Notes: generated by a model not told the origin, from the sequence alone. A DNA stretch of 64,000 nt from Parenemella sanctibonifatiensis (GCF_002250565.1 NZ_NMVJ01000009.1:62001-126000); one strand, 5' to 3'. Shown: positions 1-9,045, numbered from the stretch's first letter. Numbers and translations are program-made.

Positions 1-323
1 CCTGTGCCGCGAGCGTACGCCGTTTCAACGAGCTCGCTGCCGACCTCGCTGACACCGTGGTGCTGTGCGTGTCCAACGACCTCCCGTTCGCCCAGGCCCG
101 CTTCTGCGGCGCCGAGGGGATCGAGAACGTCGTGACCGCCTCCGGTTTCCGTTCCAGCTTCGGCGACGACTACGGCGTCAAGCTGGTCGACGGCCCGCTG
201 GCTGGCCTGCTCACCCGCACCGTGATCGTCATCGACGCCTCTGGTCAGATCACCTACACCCAGCTCGTGCCCGAGATCACCGACGAGCCCGACTACGACG
301 CCGTCCTCGCCGAGCTCAACTGA
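1..323 (+). CDS. tpx: Thiol peroxidase Tpx, 3' part only
   Basis: Thiol peroxidases reduce hydrogen peroxide and alkyl hydroperoxides using thioredoxin, in the cytoplasm. The gene enters from the left edge and about 106 codons are visible, read from base 3. The first visible codon is the Cys of the CAASVRRFN block, which in Tpx holds the peroxidatic cysteine; the second, resolving cysteine is in ARFCGAEG. The blocks SNDLPFAQ and GPLAGLLTR are also typical of the family. The N-terminal strand region lies outside the window. Family assignment is firm. Confidence 0.93.
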   Translation, partial: CAASVRRFNELAADLADTVVLCVSNDLPFAQARFCGAEGIENVVTASGFRSSFGDDYGVKLVDGPLAGLLTRTVIVIDASGQITYTQLVPEITDEPDYDAVLAELN

Positions 324-339
324 GCCACTGACGTCGACT

Positions 340-375
340 GAACCGGCGCCGCCCTCACCGGGGTGGCGCCGGTTC
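340..375 (+). terminator. Hairpin after tpx
   Basis: GAACCGGCGCC at 340-350 pairs with GGCGCCGGTTC at 365-375, a GC-rich 11-bp stem 17 bases after the tpx stop. There is no long T run, so the hairpin is clear but the terminator role is inferred from position. Confidence 0.6.
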
Positions 376-428
376 TGCGTACGGGGGGTGGTCCCGGCCC
401 GCCGATGTCCACCTGTGAGACTGGGGCC

Positions 429-887
429 ATGGCTGATGACACCAAGAAGCTGACTGTCACGCGGACGATCAACGCCCCTGCCGCGGAGATCTATGACCTG
501 CTGACCAATCCGCATCGTCACTCCGAGACCGACGCGTCGGGCATGGTGCGGTCGCTGGACCAGGGGGACCGGCTGGCCGAGGTCGGTCAGGTCTTCCGCA
601 TCAACATGCACCACCCCGACATGGGGGACTACCAGATGGACAACACCGTCTCCGGTCTGCAGGAGAACAAGCTGGTCGCGTGGAAGCCCGCCAACCCGGG
701 GGAGGAACCGTACGGGCTGGAGTGGGCCTGGTCGCTGGAGTCCACCGACGCCAGCCGCACCGAGGTGACGCTGACCTATGACTGGTCCTCGGTGACGGAT
801 CCGAAGTACACCCCGATGCTGCCGGCTTTCGACACCGACCTGCTGGAAGGCTCGTTGGCGACGGTCGCGGCCGCCGTCGAGGGCTGA
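429..887 (+). CDS. SRPBCC (START-like) family protein
   Basis: A 152-residue protein of the SRPBCC ligand-binding fold. It opens with the typical strand-helix pattern (VTRTINAPAAEIYDLLTNP, about residues 9-27) and ends with a long C-terminal helix after TYDWSSVTDPKY. Such proteins bind hydrophobic ligands or act in aromatic metabolism; the ligand here is unknown. I start at ATG 429 rather than the upstream GTG at 363 because the extra 22 residues are low-complexity and overlap the tpx hairpin. It is followed directly by the palindromic terminator at 903-976. Confidence 0.8.
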   Translation: MADDTKKLTVTRTINAPAAEIYDLLTNPHRHSETDASGMVRSLDQGDRLAEVGQVFRINMHHPDMGDYQMDNTVSGLQENKLVAWKPANPGEEPYGLEWAWSLESTDASRTEVTLTYDWSSVTDPKYTPMLPAFDTDLLEGSLATVAAAVEG

Positions 888-902
888 CGTTCAGCACGAA
901 TC

Positions 903-976
903 CACAGAACAGCCCGCCCCAGCGGCGGTAGGTCGAACTATTTGCGACCTACGTCGTCTGGGGCGGGCTTTTTGTG
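903..976. terminator. 74-bp palindrome with T run (family CCCCAGCGGCGG)
   Basis: AGCCCGCCCCAG at 911-922 pairs with CTGGGGCGGGCT at 958-969, followed by five T. An inner stem GTAGGTCG/CGACCTAC and weak outer CACA/TGTG pairing extend it to 74 bp. It lies between convergent genes, so it probably stops transcription both ways. The core sequence recurs in the palindrome at 22847-22920. Confidence 0.8.
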
Positions 977-1002
977 AGAACCGGCCGGTCAGGAGGGGAG
1001 AA

Positions 1003-1839
1003 TCACCACTCCTCGTGGGTGCGGGAGTCCCAGGCGTGCTCCTCGCCGAGGTCGAGGCTGGCCAGCAGCTGGCGATCCTCGTCGTCGAGCGCGAAGTCGA
1101 GCTGCGCGTTGGCGCGCTGGCGCTCCGGGTTGGCCGACTTGGGGATCACGACGACCCCCTGGTCGACGGCCCACCGCAGCGCGACTTGGGAGCCGGTGAC
1201 GCCGTGCTTGCTGGCCACCCGCTGCAGCGCGAACTGGTCGGCCAGTCCTTCGCGGCCACCCAGCGGACCCCAACCCTCGGTCACGATGCCGTGCTCATTG
1301 TTGAAGGCCAGCGACTCCTGCCGCGGCAGCGCGGGCGAGAGCTGGATCTGGTTCACCTCGGGCCACGCCCCGGTGGCCTCGTGGAGTTCGGTGAGCTGGT
1401 CGGGCAGGAAGTTGGACACGCCGACGTGGGCGATCAGGCCCTCCTCGCGCAGCTCCAGCAACTCCTGCCAGGTCTCCACAGCGAGCCCGCGGGACGGGTT
1501 GGGCCAATGGATCAGGACCAGGTCGGCGTACTCGACACCGAGCCGTCGCAACGACCCCTCGACACCGGAGCGGGTGCTGCCCTTGCCCTGGTCGCCGCCG
1601 GCGACCTTGGTGGTCAGCAGCACCTCTTCGCGGGGGACGCCGCTGAGGCGTACGCCCTCACCCACGGCCGCCTCGTTGCCGTACTGGGCGGCGGTGTCGA
1701 TGAGTCGATAGCCGGACTCCAGCGCGGCGGCGATGGCCTTGGCGGCGTCGACACCGCGCATGCCGCTGGTGCCGAAACCGACCAGCGGGATCGGCGTGCC
1801 GTCGCGCAACTGGGTGGTCGGGATGGAGAGCTGGGACAT
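1003..1839 (-). CDS. Aldo/keto reductase
   Basis: NADPH-dependent oxidoreductase of the AKR superfamily, 278 residues, cytoplasmic. Visible family blocks: LVGFGTSGM near the N-terminus, GYRLIDTAAQYGNEAAVG with the catalytic Asp and Tyr, LLTTKV with the catalytic Lys, LVLIHWPNP with the active-site His, VGVSNF and the cofactor-binding VVVIPKSANPER near the C-terminus. The start at 1839 is supported by AGGAGG a few bases upstream on the minus strand. Substrate unknown; the sequence resembles the 2,5-diketo-D-gluconate reductase group. Confidence 0.92.
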   Translation of the reverse strand: MSQLSIPTTQLRDGTPIPLVGFGTSGMRGVDAAKAIAAALESGYRLIDTAAQYGNEAAVGEGVRLSGVPREEVLLTTKVAGGDQGKGSTRSGVEGSLRRLGVEYADLVLIHWPNPSRGLAVETWQELLELREEGLIAHVGVSNFLPDQLTELHEATGAWPEVNQIQLSPALPRQESLAFNNEHGIVTEGWGPLGGREGLADQFALQRVASKHGVTGSQVALRWAVDQGVVVIPKSANPERQRANAQLDFALDDEDRQLLASLDLGEEHAWDSRTHEEW

Positions 1840-1942
1840 GAAACCTCCTGGACGAGAGCCTGCCCATTTCCTACCACGCCGGCCCGCGGAGTCGTCTCGG
1901 CCCGTCCCACCCGGATGCGAAACCATCGAAGAAAAGGGCATC

Positions 1943-2695
1943 ATGGAGCCCATGCCTGTCATTGACTGCCATGGCCACGTGGGTGCGGGATTCGACGAAC
2001 GACTCCTGCACCAGGCCGACCAACTGGGCGTCGACACCCTGGTGCTGTCCAACATTTCGATGTCGATGCGATGGCCCGACGAGGCCGAGATCGAGCGCCG
2101 CAACGCCGAGATGGGGCAGATCGTCGCCGCCCATCCGGGCCGGGTGGAGGGCTACGCGTACGTCAACCCTCGACACCGCAACGCCCTTGACGTGATACGC
2201 CGCGGCCTCGAGGATCAGGGCCTGATCGGCCTGAAGCTGTGGATCGCGACCACCATCGACGACGCGCTGGTCGATCCGATCGCCGAGCTGGCGGCCGAGT
2301 ACAACGCGCCGATCCTGGCCCACACCTGGGACAAGGTCGACACCCAGCTCGCCCACGAAACTCGCCCTGCGAACCTCGAGAACGCCGCTCGGCGCCACCC
2401 CGACACCACCTTCATCGCGGCCCACATGGGTGGCCGGGTGGAACGCGGCCTGCCCCACTTCGTCGGCCTGCCCAATGTGTACGTCGACACCTGCGGCACC
2501 CTCATCACTGCCCGTGAGGTGGCGCTGACCGTCGAACGGGTCGGCGCCGACCACACCCTTTTCGGGTCCGACCTCGAGGGCGGCTGTCTGGCCGTCAACG
2601 TCGGCAAGGTGCTCGCCGCCGACCTCGACCAGGCCGATTTCGACCTGGTGATGGGCAACACCATGCACACCATCCTTCAGGGGGTACGCCGATGA
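1943..2695 (+). CDS. Amidohydrolase-2-type metal-dependent hydrolase
   Basis: A 250-residue TIM-barrel hydrolase of the amidohydrolase-related group. It begins with the metal motif VIDCHGHVG, carries ILAHTWD and IAAHMGG with likely ligand histidines, and ends with LFGSDLEGG, whose Asp is the usual last ligand. The next gene starts inside its last codons (ATGA overlap at 2692), so the two are translationally coupled and may form one enzyme or act in sequence. Substrate not predictable. It is divergent from the aldo/keto reductase with about 100 bp between starts. Confidence 0.85.
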   Translation: MEPMPVIDCHGHVGAGFDERLLHQADQLGVDTLVLSNISMSMRWPDEAEIERRNAEMGQIVAAHPGRVEGYAYVNPRHRNALDVIRRGLEDQGLIGLKLWIATTIDDALVDPIAELAAEYNAPILAHTWDKVDTQLAHETRPANLENAARRHPDTTFIAAHMGGRVERGLPHFVGLPNVYVDTCGTLITAREVALTVERVGADHTLFGSDLEGGCLAVNVGKVLAADLDQADFDLVMGNTMHTILQGVRR

Positions 2696-3504
2696 ACACC
2701 CGCGCAGGACAGCAGCAACTGGACCGGTTCGCCGGGCTCGGAGCCGTCGACACCACGCACTGGTTCGGCCACTGGCCGGCCCGCCACGAGGCGTACGTCG
2801 ATCGTGATCGGCTGCGCGCCTCCATCGAGCGATTCGGGCTGTCGCAGGTGTGGCTGTCACACCTGTCGAGCCTGTATTCGCTGGAGGTGCGGCCCGGCAA
2901 CGACGCGGTGTTGCGAGTCGCCGAGGAGGTCGACCAGGTCCGCCCGTGGGGCGTGATCGACCCGTCCTTCCCGCACTGGCAGCGGGAGCTGCAGCGGGTG
3001 CTCGAGGCGGGCGTCGCCGGCGTACGCCTGGCCCCGGGGCACCACAACTATGCGCTGAACGAGCCGTACGCCATCGAGGCCTGCCAAGCGCTGGCCGAGA
3101 AGCGGGTGCCGACGATGGTGGTCGTGCGGTTGGAGGACTTCCGGCTGCGGGACTGGCGCTGGAACCTCGCCACCCCCAACGTCGACCAGATCGCCGGCGC
3201 ACTGATGCACCTGGACCGGGAACGGACCATCATCAGTGGCTTCAACTTCACAGAGATCGCGCAGCTGCGCAGCACGATCGGGTCCTGGATCGATCCGGTG
3301 CGGTTCGACAGCTGGTTCATCAACGGGCCGTCCTTCGGGTTGGACGCCTCGGTCGAGACGGCCCCCGGCCAGGTCGTCTATGGCAGCGGTGCACCCTGCA
3401 TGGAGCAGGTCCCGACGGTGCTGCAATTCGGCGTGATTGACGCTGAGCTGGAGCCCCAGGTGCTGCGGGCAGTGCGCGGGTCGGCCGAGCAGCTGCTCGG
3501 CTGA
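2692..3504 (+). CDS. Amidohydrolase-like TIM-barrel protein, partner of the upstream gene
   Basis: A 270-residue protein that looks like a diverged amidohydrolase barrel: a W-x-G-H-W segment near residue 24, VWLSHLSSLYS, a GVAGVRLAPGHHNY segment and a GSGAPCMEQ segment in the position of the final barrel strand. The usual N-terminal HxH and C-terminal GSD metal motifs are missing or altered, so it may be a non-catalytic or altered partner of the upstream hydrolase, with which it overlaps by 4 bp. The operon appears to end here; the next gene is convergent. Confidence 0.7.
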   Translation: MNTRAGQQQLDRFAGLGAVDTTHWFGHWPARHEAYVDRDRLRASIERFGLSQVWLSHLSSLYSLEVRPGNDAVLRVAEEVDQVRPWGVIDPSFPHWQRELQRVLEAGVAGVRLAPGHHNYALNEPYAIEACQALAEKRVPTMVVVRLEDFRLRDWRWNLATPNVDQIAGALMHLDRERTIISGFNFTEIAQLRSTIGSWIDPVRFDSWFINGPSFGLDASVETAPGQVVYGSGAPCMEQVPTVLQFGVIDAELEPQVLRAVRGSAEQLLG

Positions 3505-3533
3505 CCTGCCGAGTTGGTCTGAGTTGCCTCACC

Positions 3534-4556
3534 TCAGCGCTTGCTGGCGCGGAAGACGACGATCCCGCTGATCACCGCGGCGGCGATCACCGCCACCCCG
3601 GCCACGGCGATCGGCCACGGGATGTCGGTCTGGTGGCGGACGACCTCGTAGGTTTCGTACCGGTCGCTCTGGTCGGCCGACTCTTGGAAGCGGTAGTCGG
3701 CGGTGATGGTCTCGGGCTGGAGGGTGCCCTCAAACTTGGTCAGCCGCCAGGTGCCGCTGCCGCCCGGGCTGATTCGGGCGTACTCGATGTCGCCGGCGAA
3801 GGTGAGCTCCAGCGGCGTGCTGGAGGCCTGCTGGCTGATCTCGACGTTGCGGGGAGCGGCGACGTAGAGGATGAGGTCCTGATCCTGCTGGGCGTGGCGC
3901 GACAACAGGATCGGATAGACCGGCTCCTCGGTCGGGAAGCTCAGCCGCAGCGGTTCCAGATCGCCCGTGAACGCGTGGGCGCCGTCGGCGGTGAGACGTG
4001 TGGCGAGGATGTCCCAGCCCTGGTCGATGTAGCTCTGGAAGGTCGGCTGGAGCTCCTCGCGGGCCGGGAAACCGTGCTCAGTCAGCCAAGCGCTGACCGA
4101 GGCAGCGTCGCCGCCGCTGAGGGTGCTCACCTCGAAGGGGCCGACCTCGGTCGTGGTGACGCTGGGCGGGGCGCCCTCGGGGGCACCGCCGTCGCCCTCG
4201 TCGATGCCGACGATCCGCGGCCACCAGACGTCGCGGTACTCTGGCCGAGGTCGGCTCAGCCATTGCAGGTGGGAGAAGATCTCGCGGTCGCCCAGGGACA
4301 GTTCGGTCTCGGGCGGCGCCGGCATGATCCAGGCGGCCTCGGTCGCGTGGCCGTCGACCTGGAAGACCATGTCGATCTGTTCGTGGCGGCCGTCCCACGT
4401 GATCAGCGAGACCTCGCCGCCGACGTCGAGCTCCTCAGCGACCATCGCCCCGCAGGCACAGGCCTGGGCGGCGGGGACAGCGACGATGCTGGACATGGCG
4501 AGCAGGGCAGCAGCGAGCAGCAGGCGTACGCCGCGCAGCGCGGCTGACGTGAACAT
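3534..4556 (-). CDS. DUF2330 membrane-anchored secreted protein
   Basis: A 340-residue exported protein matching the DUF2330 pattern: an N-terminal signal peptide (about residues 1-32), then the CACG cysteine cluster right after cleavage, then a long extracellular part with AAWIMPAPPETEL. A single transmembrane helix near residues 313-335 and a short basic tail (RASKR) anchor it. Function unknown. Its 5' side faces the repeat-rich intergenic stretch 4557-4789. Confidence 0.8.
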   Translation of the reverse strand: MFTSAALRGVRLLLAAALLAMSSIVAVPAAQACACGAMVAEELDVGGEVSLITWDGRHEQIDMVFQVDGHATEAAWIMPAPPETELSLGDREIFSHLQWLSRPRPEYRDVWWPRIVGIDEGDGGAPEGAPPSVTTTEVGPFEVSTLSGGDAASVSAWLTEHGFPAREELQPTFQSYIDQGWDILATRLTADGAHAFTGDLEPLRLSFPTEEPVYPILLSRHAQQDQDLILYVAAPRNVEISQQASSTPLELTFAGDIEYARISPGGSGTWRLTKFEGTLQPETITADYRFQESADQSDRYETYEVVRHQTDIPWPIAVAGVAVIAAAVISGIVVFRASKR

Positions 4557-4645
4557 TCGTCAACGATAGAAAGCGCCGGGACCGACCCGCCGGTGATGTC
4601 GCTCGATCGAGAGCGAATCGTGACAGGTCGACCCCGGCTCAGCGT

Positions 4646-4745
4646 GTCATCGGGCGGGCGGACCTGCACAACTACAGCTTCGCGTAGCTGCGCAGGTGAA
4701 GTGGCCCGGATGACCTGCACAACTACAGCATGCTGTGGTTGTGCG
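4646..4745. repeat. Paired CAACTACAGC hairpin repeats (copies a and b)
   Basis: The 16-mer CCTGCACAACTACAGC occurs at 4663-4678 and again at 4714-4729, 51 bp apart. Copy b forms a near-perfect hairpin with TGCTGTGGTTGTGC just after it. GTCATC..GGGC at 4646 and GCCCGGATGAC at 4704 add an outer inverted repeat around copy a. The same pair with the same spacing occurs on the other side of the padR-type gene (5793-5858), and one copy lies at 63948. Function unknown. Confidence 0.75.
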
Positions 4746-4789
4746 GCCGGCGTGGTGGAGTGCGTACGCCGGCTCGGCCGCGGTGAGGA

Positions 4790-5566
4790 TCAGTCCTGGT
4801 CGTCGGCGAGCAGCCGGTAGAGGGACTTGCGGGTCTGGTCCAGCAGCTCGCCCGCCTTGGCCCGAGTCGCCTCGTCGCCGCTCTGGGCGACCGCCTGGAC
4901 GGCCATCGCGAGGGCTTGGGCCTGGTGCAGGAGTCCGTCGCCGGCGGCCTCGGCGGCCTGCTGGTTGAACTCCTCCCAGGGGCGGGGCTTGTCGCCGGCG
5001 GCCGCGACCTCGGCCTTCCCGGCCTCGGTCAACTGGTAGGCCTTGCGGTCCTCGCTGGTGACCTGCTCGATGAGACCCTCGTCCTCGAGCTGGGCCAGCG
5101 CCGGATAGATCGCGCCGGAGCTGGGCTTCCACGCGCCGTCGGTGCGTTCGGCGAGCGCCTGGATCAGCTGGTAGCCGTTCATGGGCTGCTCCGAGAGCAG
5201 GAAGAGGGCGGCGCTGCGGACATCACCGCGGCGAGCCCGGCCGCGTCGGCCGCGCGGGCCAAACGGACCGCCGGGGCCAAAGGGCCCACCCGGACCGCTG
5301 GGACCGAATGGCCCACCGGGACCGAAACCAGGCCCGAACCCGCCCGGCCCGAAACCGCCACGGCGACCACGGTGGTGGCCCTTGTGCTCACGGCCCTCGG
5401 GGCGCTCATCGGCGCCTGCGTCCGGGCCAGTCATCGGCAGGACGTTGCCGCGGGGGCCGCGACCACGTCCGCGTCGGCGGCGACGTCGGTCGCCCTCGGC
5501 GCGATTGCTGCTGTCGTCAGCCGGGCCGTACGCCCAGCCATTGAAGGGGAAAGAAAGAGAAGTCAT
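4790..5566 (-). CDS. PadR family transcriptional regulator with a Gly-Pro-Phe rich leader
   Basis: The C-terminal half is a PadR winged helix (ALFLLSEQPMNGYQLIQAL, SSGAIYPALAQLEDEGLI) followed by a long dimerisation helix to the end. The N-terminal half is unusual: an Arg-rich stretch, a His/Arg patch, then tandem FGPGG-type repeats at about residues 70-110 that look disordered. The start at 5566 is supported by AAGGAGG upstream; 258 residues. PadR proteins usually repress an adjacent transporter gene and themselves, but none is adjacent here. Flanked on both sides by CAACTACAGC repeats. Confidence 0.88.
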   Translation of the reverse strand: MTSLSFPFNGWAYGPADDSSNRAEGDRRRRRRGRGRGPRGNVLPMTGPDAGADERPEGREHKGHHRGRRGGFGPGGFGPGFGPGGPFGPSGPGGPFGPGGPFGPRGRRGRARRGDVRSAALFLLSEQPMNGYQLIQALAERTDGAWKPSSGAIYPALAQLEDEGLIEQVTSEDRKAYQLTEAGKAEVAAAGDKPRPWEEFNQQAAEAAGDGLLHQAQALAMAVQAVAQSGDEATRAKAGELLDQTRKSLYRLLADDQD

Positions 5567-5649
5567 GGTGCCTCCTTGGGCAGTCATCCCCGGGTCACGG
5601 TGGCCCGGGTGCGCTCCGGCGACCCCCATCGGATCACCTCGCTGACACC

Positions 5650-5687
5650 ATGATGAAGTATCAGTCGCGATATGTCAAAGATATGTC
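5650..5687 (-). promoter_or_regulatory. Promoter and likely operator of the PadR gene
   Basis: On the minus strand a perfect -35 TTGACA (5673-5678) and a -10 CATCAT (5650-5655) are 17 bp apart. Two direct copies of GATATGTC at 5669-5676 and 5680-5687 overlap the -35, and TATC/GATA half-sites lie in the spacer. This arrangement suggests autoregulation by PadR. Confidence 0.55.
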
Positions 5688-5792
5688 GAGACCTAGCTGG
5701 ATCGGTGCCGTGCGAAGGCGTCTCCGCCCTGACAGCGGCCTTGCGGGCAGTCGCCGGGGGCGTACGCCCCAGCTCCGTGGCGATCGACCCGA

Positions 5793-5858
5793 CCTGCGCA
5801 ACTACAGCTGGCTGTGGCAATGCGGCCGGATCGGGCCGAATGCCTGCGCAACTACAGC
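5793..5858. repeat. Paired CAACTACAGC repeats (copies c and d)
   Basis: CCTGCGCAACTACAGC at 5793-5808 and 5843-5858, 50 bp apart, the same layout as the pair at 4663/4714. Copy c can pair with GCTGTGGCAATGCGG after it. The rest of the 446-bp gap 5567-6012 shows the PadR promoter and no convincing gene. Confidence 0.75.
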
Positions 5859-6012
5859 ATGGTGTGCCTCTGCATCCAGGTACGCCGGCGGCCTGCTCCT
5901 GAGGCAGCCGGCTCGCGTACGAATGACCACGACGGGCGGACGCACCCGGGCGTCGGGGCAGCCAAGCGCTGGGGGAGACTGTCGCCATACTGGGACAGTC
6001 GAGAGGACCGCC

Positions 6013-6579
6013 ATGGAGCACGATCTGACCCTCCGTCACGAATCCATCACCCTGCGACCGCTGCAGGTGGCGGACGCGGCTGCCCTGCGAGCCCTGGTCG
6101 ATGAGGAGATGTGGGCCGGCATGAGCGTGCCGTTCCCGCGCAGCAATGCCCACATGGAGCGGCATCTGGCAGCCCTGATCGCGCGTCCGCAGGCGTACTT
6201 CTTTGCCGTCGAACGCGGCGGTGAACTCATCGGCCGGACCAGCTACTACGACCTGGTCGAGGGGCTGCGGGTTGAGATCGGCAACACCATCTATGGCCGG
6301 CCGTGGTGGGGCACCGAGGTGAATCCAACCACCAAACTGCTGCTCTTTTCCCATGCGTTCAGCGGCTTCGGGGTGGTCAGGGTCGCGCTGCGCTGCGACG
6401 CCCGCAACCGCCGTTCCCACAATTCCATCCGGCGACTTGGTGCCCGCTATGAGGGCACCCTGCGCAACTTCCGCCATGCCGCCGACGGTACCGTCGCTGA
6501 CATGGACTACTTCAGCGTGGTCGATCGGGAGTGGCCCGCCGTACGCGAGCGGCTCGAGGTGCGCCTGGACCATCTGTGA
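6013..6579 (+). CDS. GNAT family N-acetyltransferase
   Basis: A 188-residue acetyl-CoA dependent acetyltransferase of the RimJ/RimL-like group: ITLRPLQVADAAAL at the start, ELIGRTSYYDL in the core, EVNPTTKLLLFSHAF, then VALRCDARNRRSHNSIRRLGARYEG, the conserved acetyl-CoA binding and neighbour-helix region. The acceptor is not predictable. The start at 6013 is the first ATG before the conserved region; the upstream frame crosses repeat DNA. Confidence 0.87.
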   Translation: MEHDLTLRHESITLRPLQVADAAALRALVDEEMWAGMSVPFPRSNAHMERHLAALIARPQAYFFAVERGGELIGRTSYYDLVEGLRVEIGNTIYGRPWWGTEVNPTTKLLLFSHAFSGFGVVRVALRCDARNRRSHNSIRRLGARYEGTLRNFRHAADGTVADMDYFSVVDREWPAVRERLEVRLDHL

Positions 6580-6684
6580 TCCCTGCCCGAAACCAGGGGC
6601 AACCGGTTGCTACAGGCGTATGGACCGGGCAGGATCGTTCCAGGCACGCATGTCGGTGGCGACATGCACGTTTCAGGGGTGAAG

Positions 6685-8943
6685 ATGCTCGGCACGACGC
6701 AAACCATTGAGTCCGACCTGGCCGTGGTCGGGGGTGGTTTGGCCGGCGTCTGTGCGGCGATCGCGGCAGCACGACGCGGCCATCGGGTTGCCCTGGTGCA
6801 GAACCGCCCGGTGTTGGGCGGCAACTCCTCCTCCGAGGTGCGGGTGTGGGTCTGCGGCGCGACCGCCCACGGTGTCCACCAATGGGCCCGTGAGACCGGA
6901 ATCATGGGCGAGCTGTGGGTCGAGAACCAGTACCGAAACCGCGAGGGCAACCCGTACTACTGGGACATGGTCGTCCTGGAGAAGGTGAAGGCCGAGCCCA
7001 ACATCGAGCTCTTCCTCAACACCGAGGTCACCGAGGTCGACACCGCCGACGGCAGGATCACCGGCGTACGCGGCTGGCAGTCCGGCTCGGAACGCCGGCT
7101 GGAATTCACGGCGCAGCTGTACGCCGACTGCACCGGTGACGGGATCGTCGGGGCCCTGGCGGGAGCATCGTGGCGTACCGGCAGGGAGGCGCAGGAGGTC
7201 TACGACGAGTCGTGGGCGCCTGACGTGCCGGACGACAACACCTTGGGCAGCACGATCCTCTTCTACACCAAGGACCTCGGCAAACCCTCGCCCTTTGTGC
7301 CGCCGCCGTGGGCGGTGAAGATCTCCGAGACCGCGATCCCGACCACCCGCACCATCAAGCAGACCATGTCAGGCTGTGACTTCTGGTGGATCGAGCTGGG
7401 TGGCGACCGGGACGTGGTCGCCGACAACGAAGAGATCCGCGACGACCTGCAGGCGGTCTGTTACGGCATCTTCGACCACATCAAGAACTCCGGCGAGTTC
7501 GAGGCCGACAACCTCACCCTGGAATGGATCGGGTCGGTGCCTGGCAAGCGCGAATATCGCCGCTTCGAGGGCGAGATCACGCTCACCCAGCACGACATCC
7601 TCGAGCAGACCGAGTTTGAGGACCGGGTCGCGCACGGCGGCTGGTCCATCGATCTTCACCCACCGGGCGGGGTGTACGCCAGCGAGCGCGGTTCGCGGCA
7701 CTGGCATCCGCCGGGCAACTACCACATCCCGTTGCGGGCGCTGTTCAGTCCGCAGGTCAGCAATCTGTGGTTTGCCGGCCGCGCACTGTCGGCCTCGCAC
7801 GTCGCCTTCGGTTCGGTGCGGGTGATGGCGACCTGTGCGCTGACCGGTGAGGCGGCCGGCCTCGGCGCCGCGCTCAGCCTGGAGCTCGGCGTACCGGGTG
7901 GAGTCCTGGCCGCCGAGCGACTGCCGGAGTTGCAGGCGGCCCTGGCGTACGCCGACGCCTCGGTGCTGGGACTGGAGAATCGCGACCCGGCCGACCTGGC
8001 ACGGCAGGCGACAGCGAGCGCATCCTCGACGATGACGGCGCTCGACAACAGCCCGCAGGATTGGACGCCGGTGGATCTGGCAGATGATCTGGCGATCGTC
8101 ATCCCCGTCGACCCGAGCATCGACGGCATCGAGGTGGCGGTGCGGGCGACGCAGGCGACCACGCTGCGCGCGGAACTGTGGAACACCGACAAGCCGCAGA
8201 ACTATCTGCCCCACGAGTTGGTCGCTGAGGCCGAGGTGACGGTCGATCCGTCCGGTTCAGATGATTCGATCGGTTCAGATCATGTGACGGTGCCGACCTG
8301 GGTGCAGCTGCCGCTGGCCTGGGCGCCCGAGGCGGCCCGCAACACCATGCTGATCCTCAAGGCGAATCCGGACATCACGCTGCACGAGGGCCGGCACCGG
8401 CAGCCGGGCACCGTGGCGCTGCGCCACCGCCACATGCCCGCCGATGAGCAGTGGACCGAGCAGTTCCGGCCCTGGAAGCCGGTCCTGGTCGACACCGGGC
8501 TGGCGATGAGGGTCAGCTCGACCACGCAGGCGTACGCCCCGGACAAGGCGGTCGGCGGGTACGCCCGGCCCTACGGCGGGCCGCAGACCTGGGTGTCGGC
8601 GCCGCTGACCCAGGATCAACAGCCGTGGCTGGAACTGGCCTGGCAGGGCCCGCAGGAGATCGACGAGGTCGTCGCGATCTTCGACGACGACATCGAGGTG
8701 GACCTCATCAACCTGCACCACCACACGAATGAGGAGCTGGTGATGCCGACGCTGGTCACCTCCGCGGTGATCGAGGTCGCCGACGGGGACGGCTGGCGTA
8801 CGGTCGCCGAGACCGAGACCAACCGGGCCCGGAAGTGGACCGTACGCCTGGACGCCCCGGTCACGACCGACCGGCTGCGGCTTCGGTGCCGGGCCACCGG
8901 CGGCACCGACCGGGCGCGCGTGGTGGCGCTGCGGGCGTACTGA
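6685..8943 (+). CDS. FAD-dependent oxidoreductase (FAD_oxidored family) with a C-terminal extension
   Basis: About 752 residues. A Rossmann dinucleotide motif (LAVVGGGLAGVCAA) lies right after the start, followed by GGNSSSEVRVW, typical of the FAD_oxidored group, whose members act on organic acids or polyhydroxy compounds. NLWFAGRALSASHVAFGSVRVMAT near residue 390 is the second FAD contact. Residues from about 430 on form an extra region rich in predicted strands, perhaps a sugar-binding module. I chose ATG 6685 because AGGGG precedes it; ATG 6664 and TTG 6607 are alternatives. Single gene, substrate unknown. Confidence 0.85.
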   Translation: MLGTTQTIESDLAVVGGGLAGVCAAIAAARRGHRVALVQNRPVLGGNSSSEVRVWVCGATAHGVHQWARETGIMGELWVENQYRNREGNPYYWDMVVLEKVKAEPNIELFLNTEVTEVDTADGRITGVRGWQSGSERRLEFTAQLYADCTGDGIVGALAGASWRTGREAQEVYDESWAPDVPDDNTLGSTILFYTKDLGKPSPFVPPPWAVKISETAIPTTRTIKQTMSGCDFWWIELGGDRDVVADNEEIRDDLQAVCYGIFDHIKNSGEFEADNLTLEWIGSVPGKREYRRFEGEITLTQHDILEQTEFEDRVAHGGWSIDLHPPGGVYASERGSRHWHPPGNYHIPLRALFSPQVSNLWFAGRALSASHVAFGSVRVMATCALTGEAAGLGAALSLELGVPGGVLAAERLPELQAALAYADASVLGLENRDPADLARQATASASSTMTALDNSPQDWTPVDLADDLAIVIPVDPSIDGIEVAVRATQATTLRAELWNTDKPQNYLPHELVAEAEVTVDPSGSDDSIGSDHVTVPTWVQLPLAWAPEAARNTMLILKANPDITLHEGRHRQPGTVALRHRHMPADEQWTEQFRPWKPVLVDTGLAMRVSSTTQAYAPDKAVGGYARPYGGPQTWVSAPLTQDQQPWLELAWQGPQEIDEVVAIFDDDIEVDLINLHHHTNEELVMPTLVTSAVIEVADGDGWRTVAETETNRARKWTVRLDAPVTTDRLRLRCRATGGTDRARVVALRAY

Positions 8944-8993
8944 CGCCAGCCGTCGGTCCTGCACGGCTCAGCCCCCAGTCCAGCCCGGACCTG

Positions 8994-9045
8994 ACTCGTG
9001 CCACTGAATGCCTGATCGTTGCTCGAGGCATCCAGTGGCACGAGT
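8994..9045. repeat. Palindrome with 20-bp arms (CTCGTGCCACTG)
   Basis: ACTCGTGCCACTGAATGCCT at 8994-9013 pairs, with one mismatch, with 9026-9045. CCTGA/TCAGG further out (8990 and 9053) extend it toward 70 bp or more. It lies in the gap 8944-9239, which holds no gene. Possible bidirectional terminator or member of the constant-length palindromes described in the findings. Confidence 0.7.

Noticed and set aside
4663-4745. tRNA-like reading of the CAACTACAGC hairpins
   Set aside because: No cloverleaf, no T-loop and no CCA-side acceptor stem; they are simple hairpins.
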